The notes: generated by a model not told the origin, from the sequence alone. A stretch of 64,000 bases of DNA from Balneolales bacterium (GCA_007132975.1 SLNO01000013.1:1-64000); one strand, 5' to 3'; numbered from the stretch's first letter, positions 31,857 to 41,462 are shown. Numbers and translations are program-made.

Positions 31857-32939
31857 CTAAGCTGAAATCAGATCTGAGTGATGGTCGGCGCTCTTAAGCT
31901 CAAACCGGAATACTGAGCCCTGCCCGGGCTTGCTTTCGATCTCCAGTTGTTCCTTATGTGACTCGAGAATGTGCTTGACGATGGACAGCCCGAGCCCGGT
32001 TCCGCCCTGTTCGCGTGACCGCGACTTGTCCACACGGAAAAACCGCTCTGTTACTCGTTTTAAGTCATCCTGCGAAATACCAATGCCGGTGTCGCGAATG
32101 CTGATGATGATCTTCTTACGGTCCGGTAACGAAAAACGGCTACTGACATAAATACGGCCATCGGGCATGTTGTACTTGATGGCATTGTCAATCAGGTTGA
32201 CCATCACCTGCCGAATCTGATTCCGATCCGCCAGAGCAAAGCTGTTTGTCTCTTTCTCTTCAAAAACGATGCGGACATTGCGCTGCTGTGCCTTGTATTG
32301 CAACGAATCGATGACATCGTTGATAAGGTTGTTCAGCGGAATGACGGTCAGCTCCGGCTTGAGCTCTCCGGTTTCCAGCCGGGATATCTCCATGAGATCA
32401 TTGGTCAGGATGATCAGCCGATTCACATTTTTCATGGCTTTGGAGAGGAAGAGCTCATTCACTTCCGGATCCTTCAGCGCCCCGTCCAGCAGCGTCTCAA
32501 GATAGCCCTGCACAGAGAAAATCGGCGTTTTCAGCTCATGGGAAATGTCACCGATAAACTCCTTGCGGTAGTTTTCCGCCTCGTCCATCTTGCGGAATTC
32601 GCGTGAAATCATCTCCCGGCTCCATTGTGTATCGTGGAGAACGGCTTCGAGCTCATCCGTGTGCTTTTTTTCGGGTGGATGGGCACTGTTGTTGATACGA
32701 AAAGGAACGCCCCTGATGAGGGACCTGAGATGATCCAGCCGTTTCTGTAATATTTGGCGCGCAGTGAAATAGACAGTCACGAAGACCAGTCCGCCGCCAG
32801 CGCCACCAATGGCAAGAGCGCCCCAGCCATGCCCAAACCAAACCAGTCCAATCACGCCAAAGAGCAGGCCGGAGACGAGAGCAGGCGCAATGGATAGCCG
32901 GTAACCGGTTTTGAAGTAAGTTTCGGGATCTGGACTCAT
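31857..32939 (-). CDS. Sensor histidine kinase, PhoR-like
   Basis: The 360-residue membrane kinase has two N-terminal transmembrane segments (near 15-35 and 41-60) with almost no periplasmic loop. A linker with a predicted coiled region follows, then the HisKA domain with His134 in ISHELKTP. The HATPase domain shows LIDNAIKYN, DTGIGI and GGTGLGLSIVKH. The architecture and the overlap with a PhoB-type regulator resemble PhoR, but no phosphate genes are nearby, so the signal is not known. Confidence 0.9.
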   Translation of the reverse strand: MSPDPETYFKTGYRLSIAPALVSGLLFGVIGLVWFGHGWGALAIGGAGGGLVFVTVYFTARQILQKRLDHLRSLIRGVPFRINNSAHPPEKKHTDELEAVLHDTQWSREMISREFRKMDEAENYRKEFIGDISHELKTPIFSVQGYLETLLDGALKDPEVNELFLSKAMKNVNRLIILTNDLMEISRLETGELKPELTVIPLNNLINDVIDSLQYKAQQRNVRIVFEEKETNSFALADRNQIRQVMVNLIDNAIKYNMPDGRIYVSSRFSLPDRKKIIISIRDTGIGISQDDLKRVTERFFRVDKSRSREQGGTGLGLSIVKHILESHKEQLEIESKPGQGSVFRFELKSADHHSDLISA

Positions 32940-33619
32940 GGCTTCCTGAACCTGTAGCCAACACCCTTCACGGTTTCGATATAACTGTCACCCAGTTTTT
33001 CACGGATCTTACGGATATGCACATCCACCGTCCGGTCTATGACATATATGTTGGCACCCCAGACCTCGTTGAGCAGGTGCTGCCGGCTGAGGACTTTGCC
33101 GGCCTGGCTGGCCAGCAAATAAAGCACCTCAAATTCCTTCCTGGGAAGACGGATCTCATGGTTTTCCTTTAATACCACATACCGATCCCGGTCGATTGTC
33201 AGATGATCAAAAACAAGATTGTTTTTTGGAGCATCAACGGAATCTCGCACACGGCGCAGGACCGCTTTTATACGCGACATGAGTTTGGAAATGCTGATCG
33301 GCTTGGCGAGGTAGTCGTCAGCACCCTCATCCAGTCCGCGCACCTCTGACTGCTCGTCGCTCCTGGCTGTGAGAAAAATGACGGGAATATCCTTTAGATC
33401 ATTGTCCTGCTTCAGATTGCGGCAAACCTCGTGCCCATCCATCTTCGGCATCATAATGTCAAGCAGGATGAGGCTGGGACGGTGCTTTTTTGTCAGTTGG
33501 ATGCCGTCCCGGCCATTGTTAGATGTGAGCACCTCATATCCCTGCTTGATAAGGTTGTATTCCAAAAGATCAAGGATATCTTGCTCGTCGTCTACAACAA
33601 GTATGACAGGCTTGGTCAA
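32936..33619 (-). CDS. OmpR/PhoB-family response regulator
   Basis: The 227 residues comprise a receiver domain with the phosphoacceptor Asp54 in LILLDIMMPKMDG, Thr in FLTARSD and Lys in DYLAKPIS, followed by a winged-helix DNA-binding domain (LPRKEFEVLYLLAS, VDVHIRKIREKLGDS, TVKGVGYRF). It precedes the kinase gene and overlaps it by 4 bp, so the pair is one operon and one signalling system. Confidence 0.95.
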   Translation of the reverse strand: MTKPVILVVDDEQDILDLLEYNLIKQGYEVLTSNNGRDGIQLTKKHRPSLILLDIMMPKMDGHEVCRNLKQDNDLKDIPVIFLTARSDEQSEVRGLDEGADDYLAKPISISKLMSRIKAVLRRVRDSVDAPKNNLVFDHLTIDRDRYVVLKENHEIRLPRKEFEVLYLLASQAGKVLSRQHLLNEVWGANIYVIDRTVDVHIRKIREKLGDSYIETVKGVGYRFRKP

Positions 33620-33711
33620 ATTGCTCCCAAAGTGGTTATTTTGTGGTCCTTTGAAATTTACGCAGTCACAAAACCGAATAAAAACGCAACAGGTTAAGAA
33701 ATTGTTACCAA

Positions 33712-34296
33712 TCAGAGATGCTTAAGGGCCTTTTTTAACAGTTCGGAAACATTGCCGGCATCACCATCGGAACCAAGAACAGTCTGTACGGCCTTCTGTG
33801 CCTGACCGCGCTGATACCCAAGCGCCTCCAGCGCCGAGATGGTTTCATTCTGCATTGTGCCCGTTGCCGCACCCGATTCATCGGGAGTGACAATGTCGCC
33901 CAGCTTGTCGCGCAGCTCCAGCACAATGCGTTCAGCTGACTTTTTGCCGATGCCGGGACTCCGTGCAATGAGCGCGGAATCCTGGTTCACTATGGCGCTT
34001 ACGATCTGCCGCGGGGGCATGGAGGACAACAGGGCCAGGGCCAGCCGGGGCCCGATTCCCTTCACCGTGACCAGCATCTCGAACAGGTTGCGCTCCTCTG
34101 TGGCGGCAAAACCGAAAAGCTGCTGGTCGCTATCCGAAATGTGGTGGTGGATGTGCAGGGTGCATGTCTGTCCGGCCGCAGGCACGCGTTCAAGCGTGTG
34201 GTTCGATATCCTGACCAGATATCCGACACCGCCGACATCCATGATAACGGACCCCTGCTGCTTGCTGAAGATGGTACCTTTGAGATAAGCGATCAT
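33712..34296 (-). CDS. ruvA: Holliday junction DNA helicase subunit RuvA
   Basis: RuvA binds four-way junctions and loads the RuvB motor. The 194 residues have the OB-fold domain I (MIAYLKGTIFSK), two helix-hairpin-helix motifs (VKGIGPRLALALLS and SPGIGKKSAERIVLEL) and the C-terminal three-helix domain III (ISALEALGYQRGQAQKAV) that contacts RuvB. It is read in the same direction as ruvC, 56 bp after it. ruvB is not in this window. Confidence 0.97.
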   Translation of the reverse strand: MIAYLKGTIFSKQQGSVIMDVGGVGYLVRISNHTLERVPAAGQTCTLHIHHHISDSDQQLFGFAATEERNLFEMLVTVKGIGPRLALALLSSMPPRQIVSAIVNQDSALIARSPGIGKKSAERIVLELRDKLGDIVTPDESGAATGTMQNETISALEALGYQRGQAQKAVQTVLGSDGDAGNVSELLKKALKHL

Positions 34297-34352
34297 GGAA
34301 TTTTTCGGATTACAATGTTGAAATGGCCCAAAACAGCGCAGCCGGACACCGT

Positions 34353-34952
34353 TCAGCGTTTAATGATGCGTTCCGGATTGTTGGCCACGAACGCGCTCCA
34401 CGTGTTTTTTCTGTTTCGGGTGGATGAGGATCCCGTCCCGCTCCGCCCCTGATCACCTTCACGGCCGGCGCCGGGATCCTGCAGCTTCTGAAAGTGGCAC
34501 CAGGCAACAGCGAGGGCATCGGTGGCATCGGCAGGCAGGGCATCGTCGGGCATCTGCACCAGCTTGTGAAGCATATAGGCGACCTGGTTCTTGCTCGCAT
34601 TTCCAGTACCGGTAATGGCCTTTTTGACAGCTTTTGGATAGTACTCGAAAAGGGGGACATCATGGTGCAGCACGGACATGATAACGGCGGCCTGGGCGCG
34701 GCCAAGTTTCAGCATGGCTGACGGATCCTTTCCGTATACGGGCGTTTCAATTGCGCAAAAGTCAGGTCGATACTCCGCAATCAGGGCGCTGGTTTCCGAA
34801 TAGAGCTGCCTCAGACGGTCAAAAGCATCCTCTGTACCCGTAAGGCGGATTACATCGCAACACAGGGCTTCAAAGCGCCGGTCCTTGTGCTCCAGAACAG
34901 CAAAACCGGTCACCCGGGAACCAGGGTCTATACCCAGAATCCTTGTCTTCAT
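34353..34952 (-). CDS. ruvC: Holliday junction resolvase RuvC
   Basis: RuvC cuts Holliday junctions. The 199-residue protein begins MKTRILGIDPGSRVTGF, giving the first catalytic Asp, followed by CAIETPVYGKDPSAMLKLG with the Glu, and DALPADATDALAVAWCHF with the C-terminal Asp pair. A basic tail of about 40 residues (PGAGREGDQGRSG onwards) goes beyond the usual end. I use the ATG at 34952; 28 open codons upstream have no similarity. Confidence 0.96.
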   Translation of the reverse strand: MKTRILGIDPGSRVTGFAVLEHKDRRFEALCCDVIRLTGTEDAFDRLRQLYSETSALIAEYRPDFCAIETPVYGKDPSAMLKLGRAQAAVIMSVLHHDVPLFEYYPKAVKKAITGTGNASKNQVAYMLHKLVQMPDDALPADATDALAVAWCHFQKLQDPGAGREGDQGRSGTGSSSTRNRKNTWSAFVANNPERIIKR

Positions 34953-35057
34953 CACAATGCTCGCCAGTAGTTGAAAGAGGGTCTTGCCTGGATAGTTCCG
35001 CCACCGCCCGGTCGTTGGGATGGGTAGCGGGAACACAGACGCTGAACCGAAATATCG

Positions 35058-35897
35058 TCACTCCTCTTTAGAGGCACTCAGTTCTGCCAGGTCAAAGATC
35101 AGTTGTTCACTGATGCCATTGGTGGAAAACCCTCCGTCGTGGAACAGGTTCTGCATGGTTACCTTGCGGGTAAGGTCTGAAAAAAGTGTTACACAGTAGT
35201 CAGCGCATTCATCCGCTGTTGGGTTGCCAAGCGGGGAGAGCTTCTCCGCAAAGTCATACATGGCATCGAATCCGCGGATACCCGATCCCGCGGAGGTCTT
35301 GGTGGGGCCCTGGGAGACGGAGTTGACTCGTATACCCTTGCCGCCCAGACGGCTGCCGAAGTTTCTTGCAATACTTTCCAACAGCGCCTTGGCATCGTTC
35401 ATGTCTGCATACTTGGAAAAAACCCGCTGGGCTCCGATATAGGAAAGCGCGATAACGCTGGCACCGTTGTTGAGAGCGTCTTTTTCCACACAGGCCTGAA
35501 GCACTTTGTGCAGGGAGATAGCCGATATTTCAAGTGTGTGCTGCAGCAGTTTGTAGTTGAGCCGGGTGTAGTCATTACCCTTGCGTATGTTGGGCGACAT
35601 ACCCACGGCATGAAGGATGAAGTCAAGCTTGCCATGCTTATCAACCGCGGTATCTATCAGGTCCTGTACCTGCTTGTAGTCCGTTACGTCACATGGTACG
35701 ACCTGGGAGCCTGTTTCCTCCGCCAGCTTGTCCAACGCACCAAAACGCAATGCGATTGGGGCATTGGTAAGCGTAAAAGAGGCTCCTTCGCGATCGCATG
35801 CCAAAGCAACGCGCCATGCAATACTGCGTTCATCCAGTGCCCCGAATATCAGGCCTTTTTTCCCTTTCAGGAGATTGTGGCTTGTCGTCTGAGTCAT
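35058..35897 (-). CDS. fabI: Enoyl-[acyl-carrier-protein] reductase (NADH)
   Basis: FabI performs the last reduction of each fatty-acid elongation cycle. The 279 residues have the short-chain dehydrogenase fold with the FabI-type N-terminus KKGLIFGALDERSIAWRVAL. The catalytic residues are Tyr153 (SYIGAQ), Tyr163 and Lys170 (YADMNDAK), in the spacing of E. coli FabI. IRVNSVSQGPTKTSAGSGI and the LFHDGGFS end complete the match. It is monocistronic. Confidence 0.97.
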   Translation of the reverse strand: MTQTTSHNLLKGKKGLIFGALDERSIAWRVALACDREGASFTLTNAPIALRFGALDKLAEETGSQVVPCDVTDYKQVQDLIDTAVDKHGKLDFILHAVGMSPNIRKGNDYTRLNYKLLQHTLEISAISLHKVLQACVEKDALNNGASVIALSYIGAQRVFSKYADMNDAKALLESIARNFGSRLGGKGIRVNSVSQGPTKTSAGSGIRGFDAMYDFAEKLSPLGNPTADECADYCVTLFSDLTRKVTMQNLFHDGGFSTNGISEQLIFDLAELSASKEE

Positions 35898-36144
35898 TCG
35901 TTATTCCTTTTTATACAAGTCGATACGGATTTAGTTGGACATAAAGTAGCTAAAATGATCACCTGTAACAAACACCATCAGCAAGATTGGGCCGCCACCA
36001 CTTTCAGATCACGTACAGCCGGGGTAAAACAAGGAAATATTATGTTGATTCCCTTCATTATTTTGCATAATTTTCCTGACTTTGCAAACCAATTGTCTCA
36101 AGCAGCCATCACTGCGATGGCCCCTCTGATCTATCTCTTCGACC
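35898..36144. other. Divergent region between fabI and ffh
   Basis: These 247 bp must carry promoters for fabI (leftward) and ffh (rightward). There is an A+T-rich patch at 36040-36090 and a short hairpin ccatc/gatgg near 36106-36120. I find no clear promoter pair, RNA gene or small ORF. Confidence 0.4.
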
Positions 36145-37491
36145 ATGTTTGAAGATCTTTCTACCAGGCTGGAGTCGGCATTCCGTTCCGTGACCGGACA
36201 AGCGCGTTTGAGCGACGTCAATGTTGCTGAAACGGTGAGAGAGATACGCCGTGCACTGCTGGATGCAGACGTGAACTATGACGTCGCACGGTCCATCACG
36301 GCCGCAGTCAAGGAAAAAGCCCTCGGACAGGGTGTCTTTGCCACGGTGACGCCCGGACAGCAGTTCACGAAAATCGTTTATGATGAGCTGGTTCGCGTAC
36401 TGGGCGAGGAACGGGAGGAGATCACCTTCAGTCAAACGCCGCCCAGCGTCATCCTGATTGCGGGCCTTCAGGGATCGGGTAAAACGACGTTTTCAGCCAA
36501 ACTGGCAAAGATGCTGCGTGAGCAGGGCAGGTCCCCCATGCTGGCCGCCGCCGATGTCTACAGGCCGGCCGCCGTCGACCAGCTCAGGACCCTGGCCGGA
36601 CAGATTGACGTGCCGGTCTATTCCATCGAGGAGAAAGACGCCCTGCGAGTCGCAAGGGAGGCGTTGTCAGAGGCAAAAAAGAGCGCACGCGATGTGCTGA
36701 TCATAGATACGGCCGGCCGCATGCACGTCGATGCCGACATGATGGGTGAAGTGGCGAGGATCAAGGAAGCGGTCAATCCTTCGGAAGTGCTTTTCGTCGT
36801 GGACTCCATGACGGGTCAGGATGCCGTAAACACCGCAAAGGAATTCAACCAGCAGATCGATTTTGACGGAGTTGTGCTCACCAAGCTGGACGGTGACACG
36901 CGGGGCGGAGCGGCCATCTCCATCCGCACGGTGGTCGACAAGCCGATCAAATTTATGAGCACCGGCGAGGGAATGGACTCCATTTCGGCATTCTATCCCG
37001 ACCGGATGGCTCAAAGAATCCTTGGCATGGGGGATGTGGTTTCCCTTGTCGAAAAGGCCCAGCAGCAGTATGATGAAGTGCAGGCAAGAAAGCTGCAGCA
37101 AAAAATATCCTCCAACACTTTCAATCTGGAGGATTTTTACGGTCAGCTGCAGCAGATAAAAAAAATGGGCTCCATGAGGGAGCTCGTCGGAATGATTCCC
37201 GGCATGAGCAAGCAGCTGGGGGATGTGGAAATCGATGACGACACCCTCAAACCGGTGGAAGCCATTATCAACTCCATGACCATCGAAGAGCGGAGAAAGC
37301 CCGATCTGATCAATGGCAGTCGTCGCATAAGAATAGCTCAAGGCTCCGGCACATCAGTGCGCGAGGTCAATGACCTTCTCAAGCAGTTCTCGCAGATGAA
37401 GAAGATGATGAAGACCATGACCAAGATGAACCGTATGGGCCGCGCCATGGAGGGGCTGAAGAACATGACCGGACAAAAAAGATTGCATTAG
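36145..37491 (+). CDS. ffh: Signal recognition particle GTPase Ffh
   Basis: Ffh, with 4.5S RNA, takes nascent membrane proteins to FtsY. The 448 residues comprise the N domain (MFEDLSTRLESAFRSVTGQ), the G domain with GLQGSGKTTFSAKLA, DTAGRMHVD, TKLDGDTRGGAA and the SRP-specific insert, and a Met-rich M domain at the C-terminus (KQFSQMKKMMKTMTKMNRMG). rpsP follows after 40 bp in the same direction. Confidence 0.98.
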   Translation: MFEDLSTRLESAFRSVTGQARLSDVNVAETVREIRRALLDADVNYDVARSITAAVKEKALGQGVFATVTPGQQFTKIVYDELVRVLGEEREEITFSQTPPSVILIAGLQGSGKTTFSAKLAKMLREQGRSPMLAAADVYRPAAVDQLRTLAGQIDVPVYSIEEKDALRVAREALSEAKKSARDVLIIDTAGRMHVDADMMGEVARIKEAVNPSEVLFVVDSMTGQDAVNTAKEFNQQIDFDGVVLTKLDGDTRGGAAISIRTVVDKPIKFMSTGEGMDSISAFYPDRMAQRILGMGDVVSLVEKAQQQYDEVQARKLQQKISSNTFNLEDFYGQLQQIKKMGSMRELVGMIPGMSKQLGDVEIDDDTLKPVEAIINSMTIEERRKPDLINGSRRIRIAQGSGTSVREVNDLLKQFSQMKKMMKTMTKMNRMGRAMEGLKNMTGQKRLH

Positions 37492-37531
37492 AAAAAGGAA
37501 CAACGATAAACCTGTTTAGGAGTTAAATACA

Positions 37532-38446
37532 TTGGTAAGACTAAGATTACAACGACACGGAAGAAAAAAGCTTCCCTTCTATCACATTGTTGCTGCCGAC
37601 GTGCGTGCCAAGCGTGACGGACGCATCATAGAGGACTTGGGAAGATTCAGCCCAACACAGGAGCCGTCACTGCTTCGTCTGGAGACGGACCGGGTAATTC
37701 ACTGGCTCAAGAACGGTGCACAGCCAAGTGACACGGTTCGCTCCATCCTCAAGAAAGAGGGAATCTTCTATCGGCTGCACCTGGAAAGATGGGGCCGTTC
37801 CGAGGATGAAATTGAAGCTACCATTTCGGCCTGGAAAGAAGAGCGTAGCAAGAAAAAGAAAGCGCCTGCAACCAAAGCCGAGAAAATGAAAGCCCAGCTC
37901 AAGGCAGAAGAGGAGCGCTTCAAGAAGGAGCAGGAAGAAAAGGCAAAAGCCGCTGCTGAGAAAGCGCAGCTTGAAGCCGAGGAAGCGAAGGCCGCGGAAG
38001 CCAAGCAGGAGGAGGAAGAGGCTGCCGTGGAGCAGGCGGCTGAAGCGCAACCTGAAGCGAAAGCCGACACCGGCGAAGCTGCAGAAGGGAAGAAGGAAGA
38101 GCCTGCTGCGGAAGAGGTGAAGGAAGCTGCAGAACAAGCCGAGGAGCAGGCAGAAGAACAGAAAGCCGAAGCCGAGGAGAAGCCGGAGGCAAAAGCCAAA
38201 TCTGAGACGAAACCAGAGAAAAAAGCCGAGGCTGAGGAAAAGCCAGAGCAAAAAGTCGAAGCCGAGGAGCAAAAAGTCGAAGCCGAGGAGCAAAAAGCCG
38301 AAGCTGAGGAAAAACCTGAGGATAAGGCCGAGGCTAAAGAGGAAGCGAAGAAAGATGCCAAAGCCTCCAAAGAGGAAAAGGCAGAGGAGGCTGAAAAACC
38401 GGCCGAGGATGCTTCCGAAAAAGAGTCCAAAGAAGAGAAGAAGTAG
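37532..38446 (+). CDS. rpsP: 30S ribosomal protein S16 with a long charged C-terminal extension
   Basis: Residues 1-83 are a standard S16 (VRLRLQRHGRKKLPFYHIVA, GRFSPTQEP, DTVRSILKKEGIF). The remaining 220 residues are almost only Glu, Ala and Lys, with repeated EEKPEAKAE- and EEQKVEAE-like blocks, likely a long charged helix or disordered tail. Usual S16 proteins have 80-180 residues. The start codon is TTG, supported by AGGAG nine bases upstream and by exact alignment with the family N-terminus. It heads rpsP-rimM-trmD-rplS. Confidence 0.95.
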   Translation: MVRLRLQRHGRKKLPFYHIVAADVRAKRDGRIIEDLGRFSPTQEPSLLRLETDRVIHWLKNGAQPSDTVRSILKKEGIFYRLHLERWGRSEDEIEATISAWKEERSKKKKAPATKAEKMKAQLKAEEERFKKEQEEKAKAAAEKAQLEAEEAKAAEAKQEEEEAAVEQAAEAQPEAKADTGEAAEGKKEEPAAEEVKEAAEQAEEQAEEQKAEAEEKPEAKAKSETKPEKKAEAEEKPEQKVEAEEQKVEAEEQKAEAEEKPEDKAEAKEEAKKDAKASKEEKAEEAEKPAEDASEKESKEEKK

Positions 38447-38478
38447 TACCTGAACGGGCAATTTCCGAGGTTTGCATC

Positions 38479-39003
38479 ATGGCAAAAGAACCGGGCCAGG
38501 GTCTGTATCCGCTTGGTGTGATTGCCAAAGCCCAGGGAACCCGTGGCGGTTTCATATTGGAAGTAGATGAACCGGCATCCACGCAGGACATGCCGGATCT
38601 GTTGTACCTCCGTTATCCGGAAAAGCAATGGGCGCCTTATCGAATTGCAGAATGGCGCCCGCATCAGGCCCGGAGACGGAATGTGTTCTTTGTCAGATTG
38701 GAAGGAATCGACACTCGCACGGAGGCGGAGCAGCTCAGAGGGGAAGAGGTGAAAACAGATCGTTTTACCGAACCTCCCGCTGATTCGGACAATGTCGCCG
38801 GTTATGCCGTGATCCGCGAAAACGGAACCCGAATGGGCGAAGTTGCCGACATCATGGAGACTCCCGCCTATCACATCCTCGTGGTTCAATCAACAGACAG
38901 GTTTGTACTTATACCATGGATAGACCAGTTTGTTGCCGAGGTGGATGAGAAATCCCGGACCATCCGTACCAGGAATACCGCGGAACTTGAAGCACTGGAG
39001 TAA
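38479..39003 (+). CDS. rimM: 16S rRNA processing protein RimM
   Basis: RimM assists maturation of the 30S head and binds S19. The 174 residues start GLYPLGVIAKAQGTRGGFIL, contain VRLEGIDTRTEAEQLRGEEV, and end in a PRC-barrel domain (VAGYAVIRENGTRMGEVADI, LIPWIDQFVAEVD). It lies in its usual place between rpsP and trmD. Confidence 0.96.
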   Translation: MAKEPGQGLYPLGVIAKAQGTRGGFILEVDEPASTQDMPDLLYLRYPEKQWAPYRIAEWRPHQARRRNVFFVRLEGIDTRTEAEQLRGEEVKTDRFTEPPADSDNVAGYAVIRENGTRMGEVADIMETPAYHILVVQSTDRFVLIPWIDQFVAEVDEKSRTIRTRNTAELEALE

Positions 39004-39006
39004 GGA

Positions 39007-39702
39007 ATGAGAATCGACATCATATCGGCTGTTCCCGAGCTGCTGAAAGGTCCGCTGGATCACAGCATTGTCGGGCGGGCCCGCAAATCGAAAAAAGTAG
39101 AAATCGTTGTTCACGATTTGCGCAGCCACACCACCGACAAGCACGGCAAAGTTGATGATTATCCCTTTGGCGGCGGGGCCGGGCTGGTGATGACACCGCA
39201 GCCGGTATTCGACTGTATCGGGTCATTGAAAAAAGAACGCTCTTATGATGCCGTGATTTTTCCGACGCCCGATGCGCCTGTACTGGATCAGCAAACAGTC
39301 AACAAGCTTTCGCTTCTGGGAAACATTATCATCCTGTGCGGCCACTACAAGGGTATCGACCAGCGCATCCGCGATGAACTCATCACCCTGGAAGTCAGTA
39401 TTGGCGACTATGTTCTCTCGGGAGGTGAACTCCCGGCCATGATCCTGGTAGACAGTATGGTCCGATTGCTGCCAGGTGTGCTCGGTGATGCCGAAAGCGC
39501 GCTGGATGATTCCCACCAGGATGGATTATTGTCCGCTCCGGTATACACGCGCCCCGCAAAGTTCAGGGGGCTGAATGTCCCCGCAGTCCTCACTTCCGGA
39601 AATCATGAAAAAGTCCGGTTGTGGAGAGAAGAAAAAGCCCTGCAGCGAACCAGGGAAATCAGACCGGATCTTTATAGAAAAATTATCAATAAAAGCAACT
39701 AA
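39007..39702 (+). CDS. trmD: tRNA (guanine-N1-)-methyltransferase TrmD
   Basis: TrmD makes m1G37 in tRNAs with SAM, protecting the reading frame. The 231-residue SPOUT enzyme has [13 protein letters not shown], the [12 protein letters not shown] loop, [12 protein letters not shown] and the knot [20 protein letters not shown], followed by RLLPGVLGD. The gene starts 3 bp after rimM, so the two are probably coupled. Confidence 0.98.
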   Translation: MRIDIISAVPELLKGPLDHSIVGRARKSKKVEIVVHDLRSHTTDKHGKVDDYPFGGGAGLVMTPQPVFDCIGSLKKERSYDAVIFPTPDAPVLDQQTVNKLSLLGNIIILCGHYKGIDQRIRDELITLEVSIGDYVLSGGELPAMILVDSMVRLLPGVLGDAESALDDSHQDGLLSAPVYTRPAKFRGLNVPAVLTSGNHEKVRLWREEKALQRTREIRPDLYRKIINKSN

Positions 39703-39716
39703 CCTGTTATAAGACA

Positions 39717-40055
39717 ATGGAAAAGCTTACTCTTATCGAACAAACCCAGACACGGGATGACCTTCCTGAATTTCAGGCGGGCGACTCGGTGAACGTACAC
39801 TACCGTGTTCGTGAAGGGGACAAGGAGCGTGTCCAGCAATTCGAGGGCGTGGTCATCGGAAGGAAGGGGCGTGGTGCCAACCAGACATTCACAGTGCGGA
39901 AAATCTCCAACAATGTGGGAGTTGAGCGGATCTTCCCCCTGTATTCCCCGTTCATTGCGAAAATTGATGTGAAAAAACGCGGCAAGGTACGCCGTGCCAA
40001 GCTGTACTATCTGCGGGCTCTCCGCGGCAAGGCAGCAAGGCTCCGCGAGCGGTAG
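39717..40055 (+). CDS. rplS: 50S ribosomal protein L19
   Basis: The 112-residue protein has the L19 features [54 protein letters not shown] and the ending [17 protein letters not shown]. It closes the rpsP-rimM-trmD-rplS operon. Confidence 0.98.
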   Translation: MEKLTLIEQTQTRDDLPEFQAGDSVNVHYRVREGDKERVQQFEGVVIGRKGRGANQTFTVRKISNNVGVERIFPLYSPFIAKIDVKKRGKVRRAKLYYLRALRGKAARLRER

Positions 40056-40179
40056 ACCACAGCTGGTAAACAAACGGCGTACAGATACCCGGTTCGTACA
40101 AACCGGTTCTGTATCGGAATGCTCGACATACGGCTTTGTATTGTCGCGCCGCAGGATTTTCTTTGGAGATCCTTCCGCC

Positions 40180-41277
40180 TCAGCGGTAGAGGATCTCTAC
40201 TTTTTCTGTCGGTTCGCTTGTTGCATTACGTATGGCAACCTGCTGCGCCACGCGCTGCGACAGTTCAATGAATGCTTTTGCAGACGGTGTGGCGGCATCT
40301 CCTACCACAATGGGCTTGCCAGAATCGCCCCCCTCGCGCAGCTGCTGTTCAATCGGGATTTCACCCAGGAACGGCACGCCCATCTTCTCTGCCAGGTTCT
40401 TGGCCCCGTCCTTGCCGAATATGTGATATTTTTTGTCCGGCATGTCAGGCGGGGTGAAAAAGGCCATGTTTTCCACTATTCCCAGCACAGGCACTTTGAC
40501 CTTCCCGAACATGGCAACCCCTTTCCGCGCATCATCCAGGGCCACCGTCTGCGGTGTTGAAACAATCACTGCCGCCGTAAGCGGAACCGATTGAACTATT
40601 GTCAGCTGTATGTCCCCGGTGCCCGGCGGGAGGTCAAGGATCAGGTAATCCAGCTCTCCCCAGTCGGTTTCACTCAGAAACTGTTTGACGGCACTTGAGA
40701 CCATGGGTCCGCGCCAGACCACCGCTTCGTCCTGTTGGACCAGGAAACCCATGGAGAGCAGTTTCACCCCGTATTTTTCAAGCGGTATCAGCTTGCGCTG
40801 GGTGCTTATGTTCGGCCGTTCGTGGATGTCGAACATGGTGGGAATGCTGGGACCGTAAATATCCGTATCCACCAAACCTACGGAAGCGCCGGCTTTGGCA
40901 AGTGCCACGGCAAGGTTGACGGATACCGTGGATTTGCCAACCCCGCCTTTTCCGGAGGCCACGGCAATTATATTCTTGACACCCTGGAGAAGGTTCTGAT
41001 CGCCTTGCCCCTTTGTCCGGCTTCCCGTCACTTTGGAGCTCATGTTGGGTGTGACAACAGCTTCCTGATCCACAAGATGCTTGACGGCGTTGATGCATGC
41101 GCGCTCGATCTCGGCTTTCATGGGACAGGCCGGGGTGGTCAGGTTCACTGTGAAAGAGACGTTTTTTCCGTCGATTTTGATGTCCTCGATCATGTTCAGG
41201 GAGACCAGGTCCCTGCCAAGATCGGGATCGATTACGTTCCTCAGGGCATCCAGTACATCTTCATTGCTAATAGCCAT
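40180..41277 (-). CDS. mrp: Mrp/ApbC-type iron-sulfur cluster carrier ATPase
   Basis: The 365-residue protein combines an N-terminal MIP18-like domain (about 1-95, with TTPACPMKAEIE) with a P-loop domain. The latter has the deviant Walker A motif ASGKGGVGKSTVSVNLA, DTDIYGPSIP and LPPGTGDIQLT. Family members carry Fe-S clusters to target proteins. The common C-terminal CxxC is not evident in the C-terminal third (NMAFFTPPDMPDKKYHIFG replaces the NMSYF-C-HC pattern), which is notable. It stands alone. Confidence 0.93.
   Translation of the reverse strand: MAISNEDVLDALRNVIDPDLGRDLVSLNMIEDIKIDGKNVSFTVNLTTPACPMKAEIERACINAVKHLVDQEAVVTPNMSSKVTGSRTKGQGDQNLLQGVKNIIAVASGKGGVGKSTVSVNLAVALAKAGASVGLVDTDIYGPSIPTMFDIHERPNISTQRKLIPLEKYGVKLLSMGFLVQQDEAVVWRGPMVSSAVKQFLSETDWGELDYLILDLPPGTGDIQLTIVQSVPLTAAVIVSTPQTVALDDARKGVAMFGKVKVPVLGIVENMAFFTPPDMPDKKYHIFGKDGAKNLAEKMGVPFLGEIPIEQQLREGGDSGKPIVVGDAATPSAKAFIELSQRVAQQVAIRNATSEPTEKVEILYR
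40186..40205 (+). terminator. Candidate terminator of the rplS operon
   Basis: GTAGAG (40186-40191) and CTCTAC (40195-40200) form a 6-bp stem with a three-base loop followed by five T. It lies inside the last codons of the convergent mrp gene. A second imperfect hairpin, ACAGA-CCGGTT with AACCGG-TTCTGT, lies at 40081-40112 without a T-run. Confidence 0.4.
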
Positions 41278-41462
41278 AGGTCAAACAGGTTTTTTAAATG
41301 TAGTAAATCTAATGTGTAACGTGTAACGCATCCAGGTCTTGCCGATAACATTGAAGAATCGTGAATTATTCCCGGAAGACAAAATAATTGTGGGTATGAT
41401 ACTTAAAACACATGCCCCAAATCCCTTATGATATTTGTATCTTGCTGATTGAACCAAATTCG

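Noticed and set aside
37667-38889. Leu/Phe-rich and Ser/Ala-rich open frames antisense to rpsP
   Set aside because: They mirror the Glu/Ala/Lys codon repeats of the S16 tail. The hydrophobic look is produced by reverse-complementing GAG/GAA/AAG codons.
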